The notes beneath the pieces were generated by a model. The model did not search any database, was not told where the DNA came from, and worked only from the letters and a program-made list of their open reading frames with translations. Position numbers and translations under genes: made by a program. From assembly GCA_032622095.1 (NCBI GenBank), contig CP136062.1:160388875-160452874 (forward strand): 64,000 bases of DNA, in the 5' to 3' direction. Positions 10,854 through 23,390 of the stretch are shown piece by piece (the first letter of the stretch is position 1; the number at the start of each line of letters is the position of its first letter). This DNA comes from Siphonodentalium dalli (taxonomy: Eukaryota; Mollusca; Scaphopoda; Gadilida; Siphonodentaliidae).

Positions 10854-11068
10854 CAGTAATGCCCTAAATAATCGACTTCTTAACCACAGCAGAATTATGG
10901 GTAATTTTTCAGAATTTAGTTGGAAATATGTCTTGTTGCCATTCATCGGAAAGCTCTCAAAGAGCTTTCCGATGAATGGCAACAAGCCATATTTCAGACT
11001 AAATCCTGAAAAATCACCCATAATTCTGCTGTGGTTATTTAAGGAGTCGATTATTTAGAGCATTATTA
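10854..11068 (+). mobile_element. MITE-A copy 4, nearly complete
   Basis: Full-length palindrome of about 215 bases: CAGTAATGCCCTAAATAATC, then the ACCACAGCAGAATT, GGGTAATTTTTCAG and GGCAACAAGCC blocks mirrored around TCTCAAAGAGC. The reading frames seen on both strands are the palindrome itself. Confidence 0.85.
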
Positions 11069-11134
11069 TAACAAAGAGGAAATGAAGAGAATAAAACATA
11101 CACCCAAAAACAAAATAACTGATAAATAGTGTGT

Positions 11135-12330
11135 CTGTCATTTGAAGAATGAGATCCCAAGAGGGTGATTTTAGTGATGCTATCCCACATGGTGGGCTAG
11201 CTAGCATCACCAAATTCACCCTCTGGGAACCTCATTTTGCTATTGGAGACCTAGGATGAGATTGAAGTTCCCCAGTTGATGTTGGTGATGTTCACCCATT
11301 AGTCACCTCGATTATGCATTTTATCTTCTGCAAATTAGATGATATAGAATTTGAACAGAAGGGAAAAAGTAACTAAAAACAATGTTAATTTGAGAGGCCT
11401 AAGCAGAATGAGGTCCCCAGAGTAGACCCCGAAGCCACGACAAATAGTTTTCGCGGCTGGCTCAACCAATATCGTGGCTGGTTAGCTAGCTAAGCCGGCT
11501 CAGTCGCGACGTTCGTGGCTAACGAAATATGGCGGCTCAGCCGGCTGAGATGTTATCATTCAGCGTATTTTCATTTCCGAAATGTTCCTAATCGCCGGTT
11601 ATAGACCCCGTTTGTTTTAGTGTTTGTGGTGAACCCGTAGACCACACGTAATCTTTTGATGTTGGGCTTTTCCATTGTGGCGAAAATACGCGAAGGACTG
11701 GCATGGATATACTATGTAGTTTCCCATCTAATCGGTATAAGTTACATTGGGACTTCTGTCGACTTCAGACTGCTATCATCACTGGCATCTTGCGATATAT
11801 GCATGCATCATTGAATGGTGAACCCGATAGTAATGATATATAATATTTCAAACTATTTTCTATTCTTATGTGTATATATTGACAAATGCCAGTGATGTCT
11901 GAGACTGGGTCGTGTCGATATAAACAATTTATATTTTAACACTTTCAATACCGAATGGATGCGCCCATTCAGTTATATGAAAGCGTACATTGGGACAGTC
12001 TATTCCACATTAAGGGGCCCGGTGTTCTGATAATATAACAACAATGCCGTGTCCATGCGAGTATGCCAATATTAGGCAATGTGGTTTAGTTCTTTGCGAT
12101 TCACAGTACAGTTGTGCTTGACATATAAGCCCATGCACACGGCTCAGCCATTTTACAATTCCGGCGGCGGAGATTTTAAAATGTGGCTAGCAATGGCGGC
12201 TTCGGGCTCTACCCCAGAGGGTGAATTTGGTAATGCTAGCCTACCGTGCTGGGTAGTGTTAATAAATTCACCCTTTGGGGATCTCATTCTGCAAATGACA
12301 GACACGCCGTTTCAAGGTTTGATAACCACA
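11135..12330 (+). repeat. Composite foldback family D, copy 2
   Basis: Same architecture as the 9.0 kb copy (hairpin, spacer, hairpin). The second hairpin is split by a hAT-like element (11423-12211) after GAGGTCCCCAGAG; the sequence resumes at CCCCAGAGGGTGAATTTGG. Confidence 0.7.
11423..12211 (+). mobile_element. hAT-like non-autonomous element in foldback D
   Basis: Ends TAGACCCCGAAGCC and GGCTTCGGGCTCTA are flanked by the perfect 8-bp duplication CCCCAGAG (11415-11422 and 12212-12219). The empty site is visible in other family D copies, where GGTCCCCAGAGG runs straight on. The interior is more GC-rich than its surroundings and has no transposase frame. Confidence 0.85.
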
Positions 12331-12441
12331 TTACACAATGCTCGTTCATTCCCTTTTAGTGCTTGTAGGTGACCATTGGGCGAAGAATGAGATATTTACT
12401 GTGTTATAATTTGAGATTGATATAATTAGGAAACTTGGAAG

Positions 12442-13529
12442 TAGTGATGTTCCGATAATCGAAATCGGAATCGGCCATCGGCCGATAATAGCCCATCGGA
12501 AATTAATCGTACCTCGCAGTTGAACATCGGCTTTTACCGATTGTCAAAATAAATAAAAACGTTCTAGTATCTAAGCGCAATGTGCACGCTTTAATAAACA
12601 TACGCAATACAACTGTAGTATTGAATGTAAAACGCAGTTGTAACAGCCTAAAAAGAAGCCATTGGCATCATCAAAGCAGTCTGATATGATGATATATTAT
12701 AAGAATGGCAATACACATGCCCGACATCCCGTGTAATATGAAGTTATTGGTTCAATCGCGTTGACACGAAATAGATTCAAAGAAAGCTTTAATTAAAAAA
12801 CTGACCTGATTACAGTGAGGCTTCCTCTAGAGCACGTGTCATGTGACGTCACATGCTATGTCAATAACTTGAAGCACACACTGAATGAATTAATACATTT
12901 GTTATCAGAACTGTCTTCAATAACGATCAACGTTAGTAGGGGCATAATTAGCTTTTTCGTCTGTACAACGTATGCTATGAAATACGCTTAGCTCCACGTT
13001 GAACTTGCGAAACAAAAATTGAGCAGGCGGAACTATAAAAGCTTCCGAGTTGTTAAAAGATAAAAGGTGTGACCAATGGAAACTTGGGAAATCTCAGACA
13101 AATATGACAGCAATTATTATCCATCAATCAAAATTTAGTTAATAATCATCGCCATTCCATACATTGTTGCAACTTACAAGTATTCAATCAAGACTTTTAC
13201 TCCGCATGCAAGTGTTCCACACATAGTCATAACGTTACTCTGAGTCGGCACCTTTGATCTCTTTGTCAAAACAACTACCGGTATACATCAAAGGAAGCAC
13301 ACAACCGACGTCGGCAGAAATACTGTCACGACAGTGTGTATATATTTCTTTGATGTATTTGGCTTTGAAACTATGCGGGATATGGAGTGCATTGGGTGTA
13401 TATAAGTCCATTATAGGAACAAACGCACAATATATATTAACATCGGAATCGGAATCGGAAATCGGCCGATTGTGCCTCCAGTTATCGGAAATCGGTCCGA
13501 TAAGCTTTTTCATTATCGGAACATCATTA
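12442..13529 (+). mobile_element. hAT-like non-autonomous element, 1.09 kb
   Basis: Ends TAGTGATGTTCCGATAATCG and the complementary TTATCGGAACATCATTA, with a perfect 8-bp duplication CTTGGAAG (12434-12441 and 13530-13537). The subterminal regions are rich in ATCGGAATCGGCC motifs, a common feature of transposase-binding ends. No transposase frame. Confidence 0.85.
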
Positions 13530-13593
13530 CTTGGAAGTTGTCATTGTAATGAAACATAATTATCTTATAAATAGCGGAATTGTGTGATCTTAA

Positions 13594-13958
13594 AGGGCAC
13601 TGTACACTAAATCCGGCCTTTTATGGTACCATCTCCTTTTATACTCAACAGAATATATGCAACAATTGATGAATTTGAGCCATTAATTAGTGCAAAATAC
13701 ACTCGTTTGCTCCATGATGCAAACAACATGGTACATGCTAAATCATGCATGTAATTATAATGAAAATGAATTTATGACTCTAGCCATAAATTCATTTTCA
13801 TTATAATTGCCATGTTGTTTGCATTGTTCATAGAGCATAGGAGTGTATTTTGCACTAATTCATGGTTCAGATTCATTAATTTGTTTGCATATATTCTGTT
13901 GAGTATAAAAGGAGATGGTCCCATAAATGGCCGGATTTAGTGTACAGTAAGTACCATT
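13594..13958 (+). mobile_element. TTAA element family P, intact copy
   Basis: A palindrome of about 365 bases between TTAA at 13590-13593 and 13959-13962. The arms run AAAGGGCACTGTACACTAAA to a centre in CATAAATTCATTTTCATTAT and back. It is the reference for the interrupted copy at 3348-5382. Confidence 0.8.
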
Positions 13959-14011
13959 TTAATTTTAATATTATTCTGAGAAATTCCAAATTCTCAAGTC
14001 AATGAATTTAA

Positions 14012-14270
14012 CCCTTTAGTGAGTGAAGCTTCCTGTATTTTTACGAAAACCATGTGCCGATGCATTCTCTTATATATGCGAGTCTCCCACAGGGCGCCTC
14101 ACATATATAAGAGAATGCATTGGCCTAACAATAATATTTACCTTTATCTAGTAATCCAGTGCATTCTCTTATATATGTAAGGCTCCCTATGGGAGACTCG
14201 TATATATCAGAGAATGCATTGGTACATGGTTTTTTAATGCCGCACCAATGCAGCTCCTGTCATGAAAGTT
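14012..14270 (+). mobile_element. TTAA-type MITE with module B
   Basis: TTAA at 14008-14011 and 14271-14274. Ends CCCTTTAGTGAGTGAAGC and CTCCTGTCATGAAAGTT. Two module-B hairpins lie around a spacer, CTAACAATAATATTTACC. Confidence 0.75.
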
Positions 14271-14499
14271 TTAAAGCTGTTTTCTCACATTGCCAATATG
14301 TTCTCGCATTGATTATAACATTACGTTTTCACTTACTTCATTTCATGGACCAGCTTTGAGGAAGACATGTGACCTAGCTTCTTCTCTCTGAAATTTGTTG
14401 ATCCTTTTTATGTGGCCATTTGTAGTTCAACGTGACAAAGTCAAAATTGTGATGTGTTGGAATCTTGTCCATCTGTGTGTGCATGTGTGTGTGCATCCG

Positions 14500-15640
14500 T
14501 CTTTCAACATATTCCTTTGGCACATCCTACAGGCCACATCCCTCATCTGATTGTCACCAAACTTCATATGGATTCTCTGTGTGACCTCTAGATGGGAGCT
14601 TACTATTGTTTACAATTTTTTTTAAATCTTGGCTTTCACATTTTAATCCATCACACACCCTGCAGCCCACAATTATTTGAGAAATGTTTTGAAAATTTTG
14701 GGACCACCTCTAGATTGTAGCTGTTGAATGTCACCGGCAGCCATCTTTGTTTTACCCTTTGCAAGACTAAATCCATTGGCACACCCTCCTGGGCACATCC
14801 TTGGTCCTCTCACCAGCAAACTTCATGTCGATCTGTGGGGTGACCTCGAGATGGCATCCATCACCTTTTTCTTTCTGATTCGTTCAAAAACATGGCCGCC
14901 AACAGTAATCTTGTTCTGAATTTCAGTTTTAAAACATGGCCACTGACAGCCATCTTGGATTTTACTATTTGCCCGACTAAAGGTTACACTGGTGTAAATA
15001 TGGTTCAGAGTGACATCTCGCAGATTCAGGAGGAATATATAGGAGAGAATAAAATAGACACTGGGCCGTAATTGGTCAATAGCTTTGTGTGTTTTTTGCA
15101 TGAAAAATACATCACACCTCTTCCCTATGATTGAGGTAAAATAGCCATTGGCACAGGAATTAACCCTTTGTAGTGAAGTTTGAATTTTGTGGTGTGGTCT
15201 AAAATATGACATTATTTTTTAGTGGGTTTCTGACACTAGTTACGAAAACACAAGATTAAAAGGCAACTTCCCTGCTAGACAGATATGATTTTTTTACATA
15301 AAAAGTTTCCGCAAATGTCAATCTTTCAGATTTAAAGAAAATTTTGGACCTGGGATTTATATTGTAAACATATGCTAACACTTTTGCATCGGTGTAACCT
15401 AAATCCCTCGGCATGCCCTACAGCCAACAATTTTCATCCGATTGATGCCAATCTTCACATGACTCTCCGGGTTGACCTCTAGTATTTTAACATTCAAACT
15501 TTCTGCATTCCTTATCGCTTCATTGACTGTAATGTATGACATTATCCCCTCTCCAATTTGAGCTGCAGTATCAGTGACACTTTCATTGGTGGTGTTTTTG
15601 GTCATTCCATCCATATGATTATTTTTCATTTCTGGATGAT
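14500..15640 (+). repeat. Diverged tandem repeat of 200-250 bases
   Basis: Recurring phrases CACATCC..CAGGCCACATCC, CACCAAACTTCATATGGAT and TGACCTC.AGATGG appear at about 14515, 14775 and 15405 with drift. Frames at 14823-15212 and 15399-15629 (minus) lie within it and look incidental. It ends near TTCTGGATGATAGCC. Confidence 0.45.
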
Positions 15641-16460
15641 AGCCACACCTGGCAGCATTAAACTGTGCTTAAAAGGACATGGCTCATCCGAACCCCAAAA
15701 AAAAAAATGTGTAAAATTATGAACACATAGTTTGATAAGAAGTTAATATTAGATCAGTTTCATTTGTTAGCTAAATGAAGGCAGTTACGGCGTCGTGACG
15801 TCAAAACGTCATTTGTCTCTGCGGGCCAGAATCCAGACATGACTGGACACGTTGTGTCGTCTTCGCTTAATCGCAGCGACGTACATTGTAGTCTATAGCA
15901 TTCACTATATACATTACAAAATAGAGGCTTTTATTATCAAAGGCCGATAGGCTATATTAAGGCATTATGTACTTATCGAAGTCCACTGGCATCCAAAACA
16001 ATCTACACTAACAATCAAGCATTCGCGTCGCTGACATGCGAATAGGCCTAATATATATGTATATATAGTTCCACGACTATTTGCATGATCCTTTGCATTG
16101 TCCGTCTTCTTACTAGTATGTCGGGGTCGGTCTATAAATGCCTTGCATATTATCATAAGAAGTTTCAAACATACCTATGTGGAAGATTTCCATATATAAA
16201 TTTGATATAGTTTCTTTCATGCCGGTGTAACAGTTTATCTCCCCCCTGCACATCTCCCGCCAGGTCAAAGATAACCTAGGTTATCCCCCCCCCGCCCTGA
16301 TCATCCCTCCCACCTGAATTTTTCTTTCCTTAACATGTAGTCACCAGTTGGTCTCATTTTATCATTCAATATGACTATGTGACTTAGAAAACTATCATTC
16401 GTGACAAGAGGAAGCATGTTTTTTCTTCAGTAGAGGCATTACAATTGAGAATTTGTTTTT
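15641..16460. other. Non-coding stretch
   Basis: No gene or catalogued repeat. It contains C-rich tracts near 16240-16310. Confidence 0.4.
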
Positions 16461-16464
16461 GGAA

Positions 16465-16580
16465 AATTGCCTCGCATATATAAGAGAATGCACTGGCTTA
16501 CAAGGTCAAGGCAAATATCATATATAAGAGAATGCATTGGCACAGGGTTTCTGAAATATGTCAGGAAGCTCCAGTTCGTT
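16465..16580 (+). mobile_element. Module-B MITE fragment
   Basis: Right half of a module-B element: GCCTCGCATATATAAGAGAA, a spacer, then a second arm ending GGCACAGGGTTTCTGAAAT and GGAAGCTCCAGT. Confidence 0.6.
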
Positions 16581-16734
16581 TAAACCTCTTGGCTGGTTCA
16601 TAGGTTCTCATTGCTGACATAATGTTCTCAGGCATATGTTCTCAGTATGTTCTCTGGCTGTGTTTTCAGCTTCATGGTGTTCTGTTGTGTCGATTTATTT
16701 TGCCCAATTTTGTTGTTGTTGCTATGTCCATTTG

Positions 16735-17290
16735 CAGAATGAGGTCCCTGGGGGGTGTATTTAGTTACGCTACCCCGCACATCGGGCTAACATAACCAAA
16801 TTGACCCTCTGGGGACCTCATTCTGCATGGCCTCATCTGCTATGGGAGACCTAGACAGAGACTTAAGTTCCCAGATGGTGATGTGCACCCATTGGGAACA
16901 TTAATATGCATTGTGTCATCTGCCAATTTGGGGATATAGAGAAACTAAACTAAAAAAGACCTCATTCTGCTTAGGCCTCAACTGCTATGGGAGACCTGGG
17001 ATCAGATTGAATTTCCCCTGTTGGTGTTGGTGATGACATTAGTCACCTCAATTATTCATTTTATCTTCTGCAAATTAGGGGATAAAGAAACAACAGGAAG
17101 GAAAATATAATGTTAATTTGAGACTATAGATACTTCCTATAAGATGAGACCTAAGCAGATGAGGTCCCAAGAAGGTGAATTTTGTAATGCCAGCCCGCTG
17201 TGGGATAGCGTCACTAAATTCACCCTCTAGGGACCTCATTCAGCAAATGTCAGACACACTATCCAGGCTAGGTCCTCATAGCATCAGATT
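16735..17290 (+). repeat. Composite foldback family D, copy 3
   Basis: Hairpin at about 16736-16830, a spacer partly duplicated (two copies of GCCTCA.CTGCTATGGGAGAC), and a second hairpin at about 17155-17245 followed by CAAATGTCAGACACACTATC. Confidence 0.65.
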
Positions 17291-17526
17291 CTTGGCTATA
17301 TTTTGAAAAGCTCCCCATGTTACATAATTTATGCAAATGCATTCAAATATATGTAAATGTCTGCATGTCTCATAAATTTTTAAAGTTGAAATACATTTAT
17401 ATGAACCAAAATTGTTAATTCTTTTATTTCACCATTATTACACCATTCACTTGTAGATAGGATGTCATGTCCATACATATTCCATACATTCTCTTTGGGT
17501 GTTTTATATGATGCAGAGTCTTGTTA

Positions 17527-17739
17527 CAGTAATGCCCTAAGTAATTGACTCCTTAACCACAGCAGAATTATGGGTAACTTTTCAGGATTTAGACGGAAAT
17601 ATGGCTTGTTGCCATTTATCGGAAAGCTCTCGGCGAGAGCTTTCCAATGAATGGTAACAAGCCATATTTCCGACTAAATCCTGAAAAGTTACCCATAATT
17701 CTGCTGTGGTTAAGGGGTCGATTATTTAGAGCATTACTG
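17527..17739 (+). mobile_element. MITE-A copy 5, complete
   Basis: A 213-base near-perfect palindrome with TA on both sides. CAGTAATGCCCTAAGTAATT runs to the centre GCTCTCGGCGAGAGC and back to TTAGAGCATTACTG. It is the best reference copy of the family. Confidence 0.9.
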
Positions 17740-18253
17740 TATATAGGATACTTCATGCTTTAGAATTTCCGCTATAGATACTGGATTTGAAGTAGCCATT
17801 CTGTTTACCTCTGATCTTCGCAATGTTGCTGGATTTTCCGTTGAAAAAAAATAAAAACACTCTGATCGCGTCACTCAATTAGAACAAATCATCCTTGCGA
17901 TTGACACTTTGGTCACATTGCTTGCATCGCGTCACTGTGTGAATGTCTCAGTGATATTATGTTTGTCCTAATGGAGCACCGACGGGGAAGTCGAATCGCT
18001 CACATCGCCATCTCAATAACCTTTAACCCTTTCTGTACTAACTACTCATTGAACAGTAGTTCCCTCAGGAAATGTTCAGACTCTTAAGTTAAACAAATGA
18101 CCATAGGTCTATGATCTATGAATATGAATCATTCGGCTCTTGTATTACATGTATGTTTTGCTGTCTGCCATCTGCTTTTATTACCGGAACAACCCCTCCA
18201 AATGAATAATAGACTATTCCAATGGATACATTTATAACTGATGGGAGAATCCA
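17740..18253. other. Non-coding stretch
   Basis: No gene. GATCGCGTCACTCAATTAGA and CATCGCGTCACTGTGTGAAT form a weak local repeat near 17865-17950. Confidence 0.4.
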
Positions 18254-18261
18254 TTCAGCAT

Positions 18262-19156
18262 CAGTGTTCGCGCTGAACCGAAAAATCGTTTGGCCAAAAG
18301 TTTAGCCAAATGAAAATTTTATTAGCCAAATGAAAAAAACTTTGGCCAAATTAAATCCTCATTTTCTGGGCGGTTCACAATTAATGACTAAAATATTTGT
18401 TTTAACTTTATTTGTTACTCAGAATAAAAACATAATTAAAAGAACACAAAAACAACTTTAAAAACAATATTATACGAACATAGGCATGACACTGGCAGAT
18501 CAATTCATAAAACATTAATATAGAATACGGCGGGATTTCACATCGGACCATACGCAAAAAGCCCAGTGAAAATACTACATAATTATAATCACACAAATCC
18601 GCTAAACCAATTGTAATAACTCCATGTCGATGACACCATGACAGTCGCTAACTATTGCTTATTATAGTAAAGTGATAACTGAAGCCAGGTTATTAGACGG
18701 GATGCAGTTTATGACACAATTACGTAACCACTGAGTTAAGAACTGCTCGTCGGTAAGGAACAAAGCATTTAGGTAATTTATCTTACAGACTGCCTAATCA
18801 ACAAAAAATTACATAACCAGTATACAGCTTATAGCGTTTTGACGATTAGGCTGATTAAATGTTAGAGCTTACCTTTTGCTGTCTCGTAAAGTTTGATTAT
18901 GTGCAGCTTGCGTTTGTTACTCATTGTAGAAATTGTATGATATATCCGTCGTACAAAATACTTTTGTAGCCTAAATTCGTCTTGAATGTCGATCTATTCA
19001 GCGCTTTGTTAGTTAGCTTTCTGACTCCATGCTTTCCGTCTCCATTTGGGGTAAAAAAAAAGTTTAGCCAAAAGTTCAGCGAAATGAAATTTTTATTAGC
19101 CAAATTCGAAAAAGATTGGCCATTTGCTAATTTGGCTACCGACAGCGTGAACCCTG
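18262..19156 (+). mobile_element. hAT-like non-autonomous element, 0.9 kb
   Basis: Ends CAGTGTTCGCGCTGAACC and the complementary CAGCGTGAACCCTG, with 8-bp flanks TTCAGCAT and TTCAGTAT (one mismatch). The subterminal repeats TTTAGCCAAA and TATTAGCCAAA are mirrored at both ends. No transposase frame. Confidence 0.8.
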
Positions 19157-19164
19157 TTCAGTAT

Positions 19165-19966
19165 AGAAAGGGTGAATTCAGAAATAATATTCATTTTCTC
19201 AAGTGGTTTCACTGTATAAAATAAAATGACAAATCAGAAAAACACTGGTACCTCCAAAGTGTCTACTAGTATAACGCCGATGGGGTCATTGTCACAAGGC
19301 ATCATTCACATTTGTAGCCAGCTTTTTAAATCGATCACAAATGTAGTCAGCTTTTCTATGGTGATCACATTTGTAGCCAGCTTTTCATATTCATGCGAGC
19401 CTCAATGAACAAGATTATGTTAATCTTATTTTTCTGAGTTGGTGGATGAAAAATAACTTTACTTTTAAAGGCACGTGCGGCCTTAATTGTCGAAAATATT
19501 CAGATTTGTTCCAAACACCGTAAACAGAAAAACATTAAAACGTATACAGTTCCGTACATATATACCATGACCATCGCGTAAACAGCATGTTATCATACAG
19601 ACCTACTATATTTTACCTAAGCAAGAGCCTGGTTGTGTTACAGAAGACAACACAATGCTACTGGCTAATCACACACAAATTGCATAAACGCTCTTTATTA
19701 GTTCCATATCAGGTATTCACCAACAAAGAACGCTCTTTATGTTTACCATCATAATATAAACAAACACCAGAAAAGTAACTTTTTATGCTTTTGTTTACAT
19801 AACAATGGTCAAACATGTCACCATAACATACTGTTTATGCGATATTTCTTATTTGTATACGTACAAAGTCTATCTACATTTTGATGTTCTTTCTGTTTGT
19901 GGCGGGTGGATATATTTTCACAGGATACCCACCGCCAAGGCCAACCGTACCTTTAATTAGCTCACC
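19165..19966. other. Non-coding, with an inverted repeat partner at 23.5 kb
   Basis: 19283-19395 (CATTGTCACAAGGC...AGCCAGCTTTTTAAATCGA) is the reverse complement of 23545-23640. No gene recognised elsewhere. Confidence 0.5.
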
Positions 19967-20480
19967 TGAGACGAAGTCTCCGGTGGAGCTATAGTCATCA
20001 CTCCTCGTCCGTCGTCCGTCCGTCCGTCAACAATCATCTTCTCGTCCCGAACCGTAAGACTTAACGTGTTCATATTTGGTGTGGATGTTCCCTAGGTGAA
20101 TCACATTCAGATTTGTTCAAATGAGGTCACTGGGTGGAATAGTTGTGAAAGCAGGGCCATAACTCTATTCCTCCATAGTAATTCTTAGAACGACTTCTTT
20201 TACTGAACTATAAGGCCGTATGGATTCATATTTGGTGTGGATGTTCCCTAGTTGACTCACATTCAGATTTGTTAAAATGAGGTCACCAGGTTGATTAGTT
20301 GAGAAACCAGGGCCATAACTCTTCCTCCATAGTAATTCTTAGAATGACTTCTTCTTTTGAACCATTTGACCGATTTAGCTTACATTTGGTATGGAGAGTC
20401 CTTGTGTGACAGGGGTTCAGATTTGTTCAAATGGGGTCACTGGGTCAAATAGGGGCAGAGCCAGGGCCCAGGGACATAAC
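19967..20480 (+). repeat. Interspersed repeat E, copy 1
   Basis: Starts AGCTCACCTGAGACGAAGTC, then CCGTCCGTCCGTCAACAATC, then tandem-like blocks of CATATTTGGTGTGGATG, AGATTTGTTCAAATGAGGTC and CCATAGTAATTCTTAGAA. Copies of this layout also lie at 58.0 and 60.1 kb. The TCCG tract and block order are familiar from mollusc genomes; class uncertain. Confidence 0.6.
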
Positions 20481-20837
20481 TCTTAAAAAAAAGTTAATTC
20501 AAATCCTTGTTTTAAACCCTTGCCTCCACCCCACCTCCCCCACCATTGCATGTCCCTGCCACCCCACACCAGAGATCCCTGCAAGGTTCACCCCATTAAA
20601 AGCCTTACACTTTAGTTATATGACATGCCAGGAACTGACCAGCCTTAATTCTCACAGTGCTCACAGCTGTGTGTCCAGTCATTATAAAGTAATTAACTTT
20701 TATCTCAATATCCACATTTATCAGGCTGAGAGAGAAAGATGTGTGTGAATGAAATTTAATCCTATGTGTTTACAGCAATCTCAAATACAACTATAACTGT
20801 TTGACAGTGTACACATTTTATAATAGTATTAGTATTA

Positions 20838-21091
20838 ACCATTTCATTACCAGAGCTATGCTGGTACAGCAATAAAGACCCTGCACCAGTGTATTCTCCT
20901 ATATATAAGAGAATACACTGGGTTCAAGATCAAGGAAATATTGTTAGGCCAATATAGTCAGACATCCAAATAAATCACACATGTCCTATTCTCGCAGGGA
21001 TGTCCCCACATGTTTGGGGAGGGGGCAGATTTCTCAGATTTGTTCATTGAGATGTAATTGTTTTTCCAAAACCAATTACATATACTAAAAC
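20838..21091 (+). repeat. Duplicated segment, copy 1, left part
   Basis: Matches 22290-22530: a module-B relic, then ATCCAATAAATCACA-like sequence, CCTATTCTCGCAGGGATGTC and GAGATGTAATTG. Its continuation (22205-22245, TGAATATAAAATAATAGACC) is split off by the tandem-core element. Confidence 0.65.
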
Positions 21092-22204
21092 AAGAGGTGG
21101 CATCAGAGATGCTGTGTCTCGTTTTCGGTGGCTTACCGCCGGTGGCTACCGCCAATTGGTGTGCATCAGTATCGGTAGACTAATTAATAGGTAAAATCGA
21201 AAAATGACTAATTAAGGGCCATAACTCCATCAAATTTTATCGGGCCAGGCTGGTTTTCGAACTCGTCCGAAATATTCTTGGCAAGTATGTCTATTCCAAA
21301 TTTTAAACAAAACGGAGGACGTTTGTTGAAGTTATCGCGCTAACGAGCTAAAAATTCACGAAAAATGACTAATTAAGGGCCATAACTCTATCAAATTTTA
21401 TTGGGACAGGCTGGTTTTCGAACTCGTCTAGGATATTATTGGAAGACACTTATATACCAAATTTTAGTTGAATCGGATGACGTTTGTTGAAGTTATCGCG
21501 CTAACAAGCTCAAAATTCGTACAAAATGACTACTTAAGGACCATAACCCTATCAAATTTTATCGGACCGGGCCGTTTTTCTAACTCGCCCGAGGTATTCT
21601 TGGGAGACACCTATATATCAAAATTCCAATCAAATAGGATGATGTTTGTTAAATTATCGCGCTAACGAGCTCAAAATTTGTGAAAAAATGACTAATTAAG
21701 GGCCATAACTCTATAAAATTATATCGGACGAGGCCGGTTTTCGAACTCATCCGAGATATTCTTGGGAGACACCTATATACCAAATTTCAATCAAATCGGA
21801 TAACGTTTGTTGAAGTTATCGCGCTAACGAGCTGAAAATTCGTGAAAAATGACTAATTAAGGGCCATAACTCTATAAAATTTTATCGGACCAGGCCGGTT
21901 TTCGAACTCATCCGAGATATTCTTGGGAGACACTTATATACCAAATTTCAATCAAATCGGATAACGTTTCTTGAAGTTATCGCGCTAACGAGCTGAAAAT
22001 TCAAAGGGCCATAACTCTGTAATAAATGTGCGGACGAACCCGATTTTTTGTCTGCGGCTTACGTGCATGGATATGTACTCACACACCAAATTTTTAATCC
22101 GTCAATAAACGGTTGAGTTATAAGCAAAACACGCCGCCCGCCCGTCCGCCGCCCACCGTCCCTCATCAAACTATAAGTCGAGTTTTGGAAAAAAACTCGA
22201 CTAA
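21092..22204 (+). mobile_element. Tandem-core element F, pearl/Helentron-like
   Basis: Layout: a head (CAAGAGGTGGCATC...GCTTACCGCC), about five units of roughly 163 bases (GGGCCATAACTCTATCAAAT ... GAAGTTATCGCGCTAACGAG), a CCCGCCCGTCCGCCGCC tract, and a 3' stem-loop AGTCGAGTTTT / AAAACTCGACT. Known pearl and HINE elements of bivalves have a similar plan. The related segment at 22.3-22.56 kb is an empty site, giving near-exact boundaries. No protein. Confidence 0.7.
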
Positions 22205-22289
22205 TAAAATGAATATAAAATAATAGACCATTGATCAAGAGAAATGAGCTCCTAGTTTTAATATTTGTCCAATATTTATTATTTTAGTA

Positions 22290-22560
22290 CTAGTATCATG
22301 CCAGTGCATTGTCTTATATATGTGAGTGTCCCATAGGTAGCCTCACCTAAGAGAATGCACTGGCTTTCAAGGTTAAGGAAATATTGTTAGGCAAATGTAG
22401 ACAAGCATCCAATAAATCACAGATGTCCTATTCTTGCAGGGATGTCCCCATGGGTTGAGGGGGTGGAATTAGCAGATTTGTTCAATGAGATGTAATTTGT
22501 TTTCTCAAAATTAATTATATAGACTAAAATGAATATAAAATAGTAAACTACTTAATTTTT
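22290..22560 (+). repeat. Duplicated segment, copy 2, unfilled
   Basis: Same order as 20838-21091, but reads ATAGACTAAAATGAATAT straight through where copy 1 holds element F. Confidence 0.65.
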
Positions 22561-22984
22561 TAACCCCCAGATTACATTATATAAAATATATGGCATATTA
22601 TATACCATTTGAAAGAGCAAGCTCCAAAACATTGTATTATCAACTTATCCAGTATAATAAACTGTGGACATGTTGTTTTTATTGAGTTGCCAAAGTGTTT
22701 TGTCATCTAGATTGCAGTAAAAAGCTAAATTATTTTCAATGCAGGGGGAATAACTCTATATATTAAAGATATATTAAAATTGCAAGTGAAGTCTGACATT
22801 TTTATAAACATTTCCTGGAGATCTGCTGGAGGTCATTAATTCCCAATTACAACATCAATCTATCATATGTATTGTTCAAATCTTTCAACAGGACATTTAA
22901 CTCTCCCACACCCACCACTTCACCAGAACATATTTGGCAAACTTGAAAAGTGTTCTTTGAAAGAACCACCAGCTCTATTTAGTT
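22561..22984. other. Non-coding stretch
   Basis: No gene or repeat recognised. Confidence 0.4.
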
Positions 22985-23390
22985 CACATTTAATATTGAG
23001 GCTCCTTTGGTGATGTGTGATTCAGATTTGTTTAATCCGGGTCGCCAGGTCAAGTAGGTGCAAGGCCAGCTACATTACTCTTTCTCTCCATAGTAATTCA
23101 TCATACGTCTTCTATGCAAGAATGAAATGGCCTATTTTGCTTATATTTAGTAGGAAATTACCTTGGGTGACAGATTTGTGAAAATGGCATCACAAAGTCG
23201 AATAAGGGGGGGGGGGGGGGGGGGGGGGGTGAACAGTAGTGTACATTGGGTAATTTGGCCACATATCCTGTTTAGATCTACTTCTTTTAAAGTGATTATG
23301 AAAAGTTCTGACTTTTGTGGTCTCCAGAGTCCCAGTCTTATCAGTCTGGTGAGCGACCCCACAGTCATTGACTGTCTTGTTTTATATTAG
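22985..23390 (+). repeat. Interspersed repeat E, copy 2, with poly-G
   Basis: Contains the CAGATTTGTTTAATCCGGGTC and CCATAGTAATTC blocks, and a 3' part (CCAGAGTCCCAGTCTTATCA, GGTGAGCGACCCCACAGTC) that is also found at 60685-60750. A 24-base G run sits at 23206-23229; frames through it are artefacts. Confidence 0.55.

Noticed and set aside
10753-11058. Overlapping frames on both strands ending in similar peptides
   Set aside because: They are the two arms of the MITE-A palindrome.
15399-15629. 76-codon minus-strand gene
   Set aside because: Lies across a diverged tandem repeat; no start context or domain.
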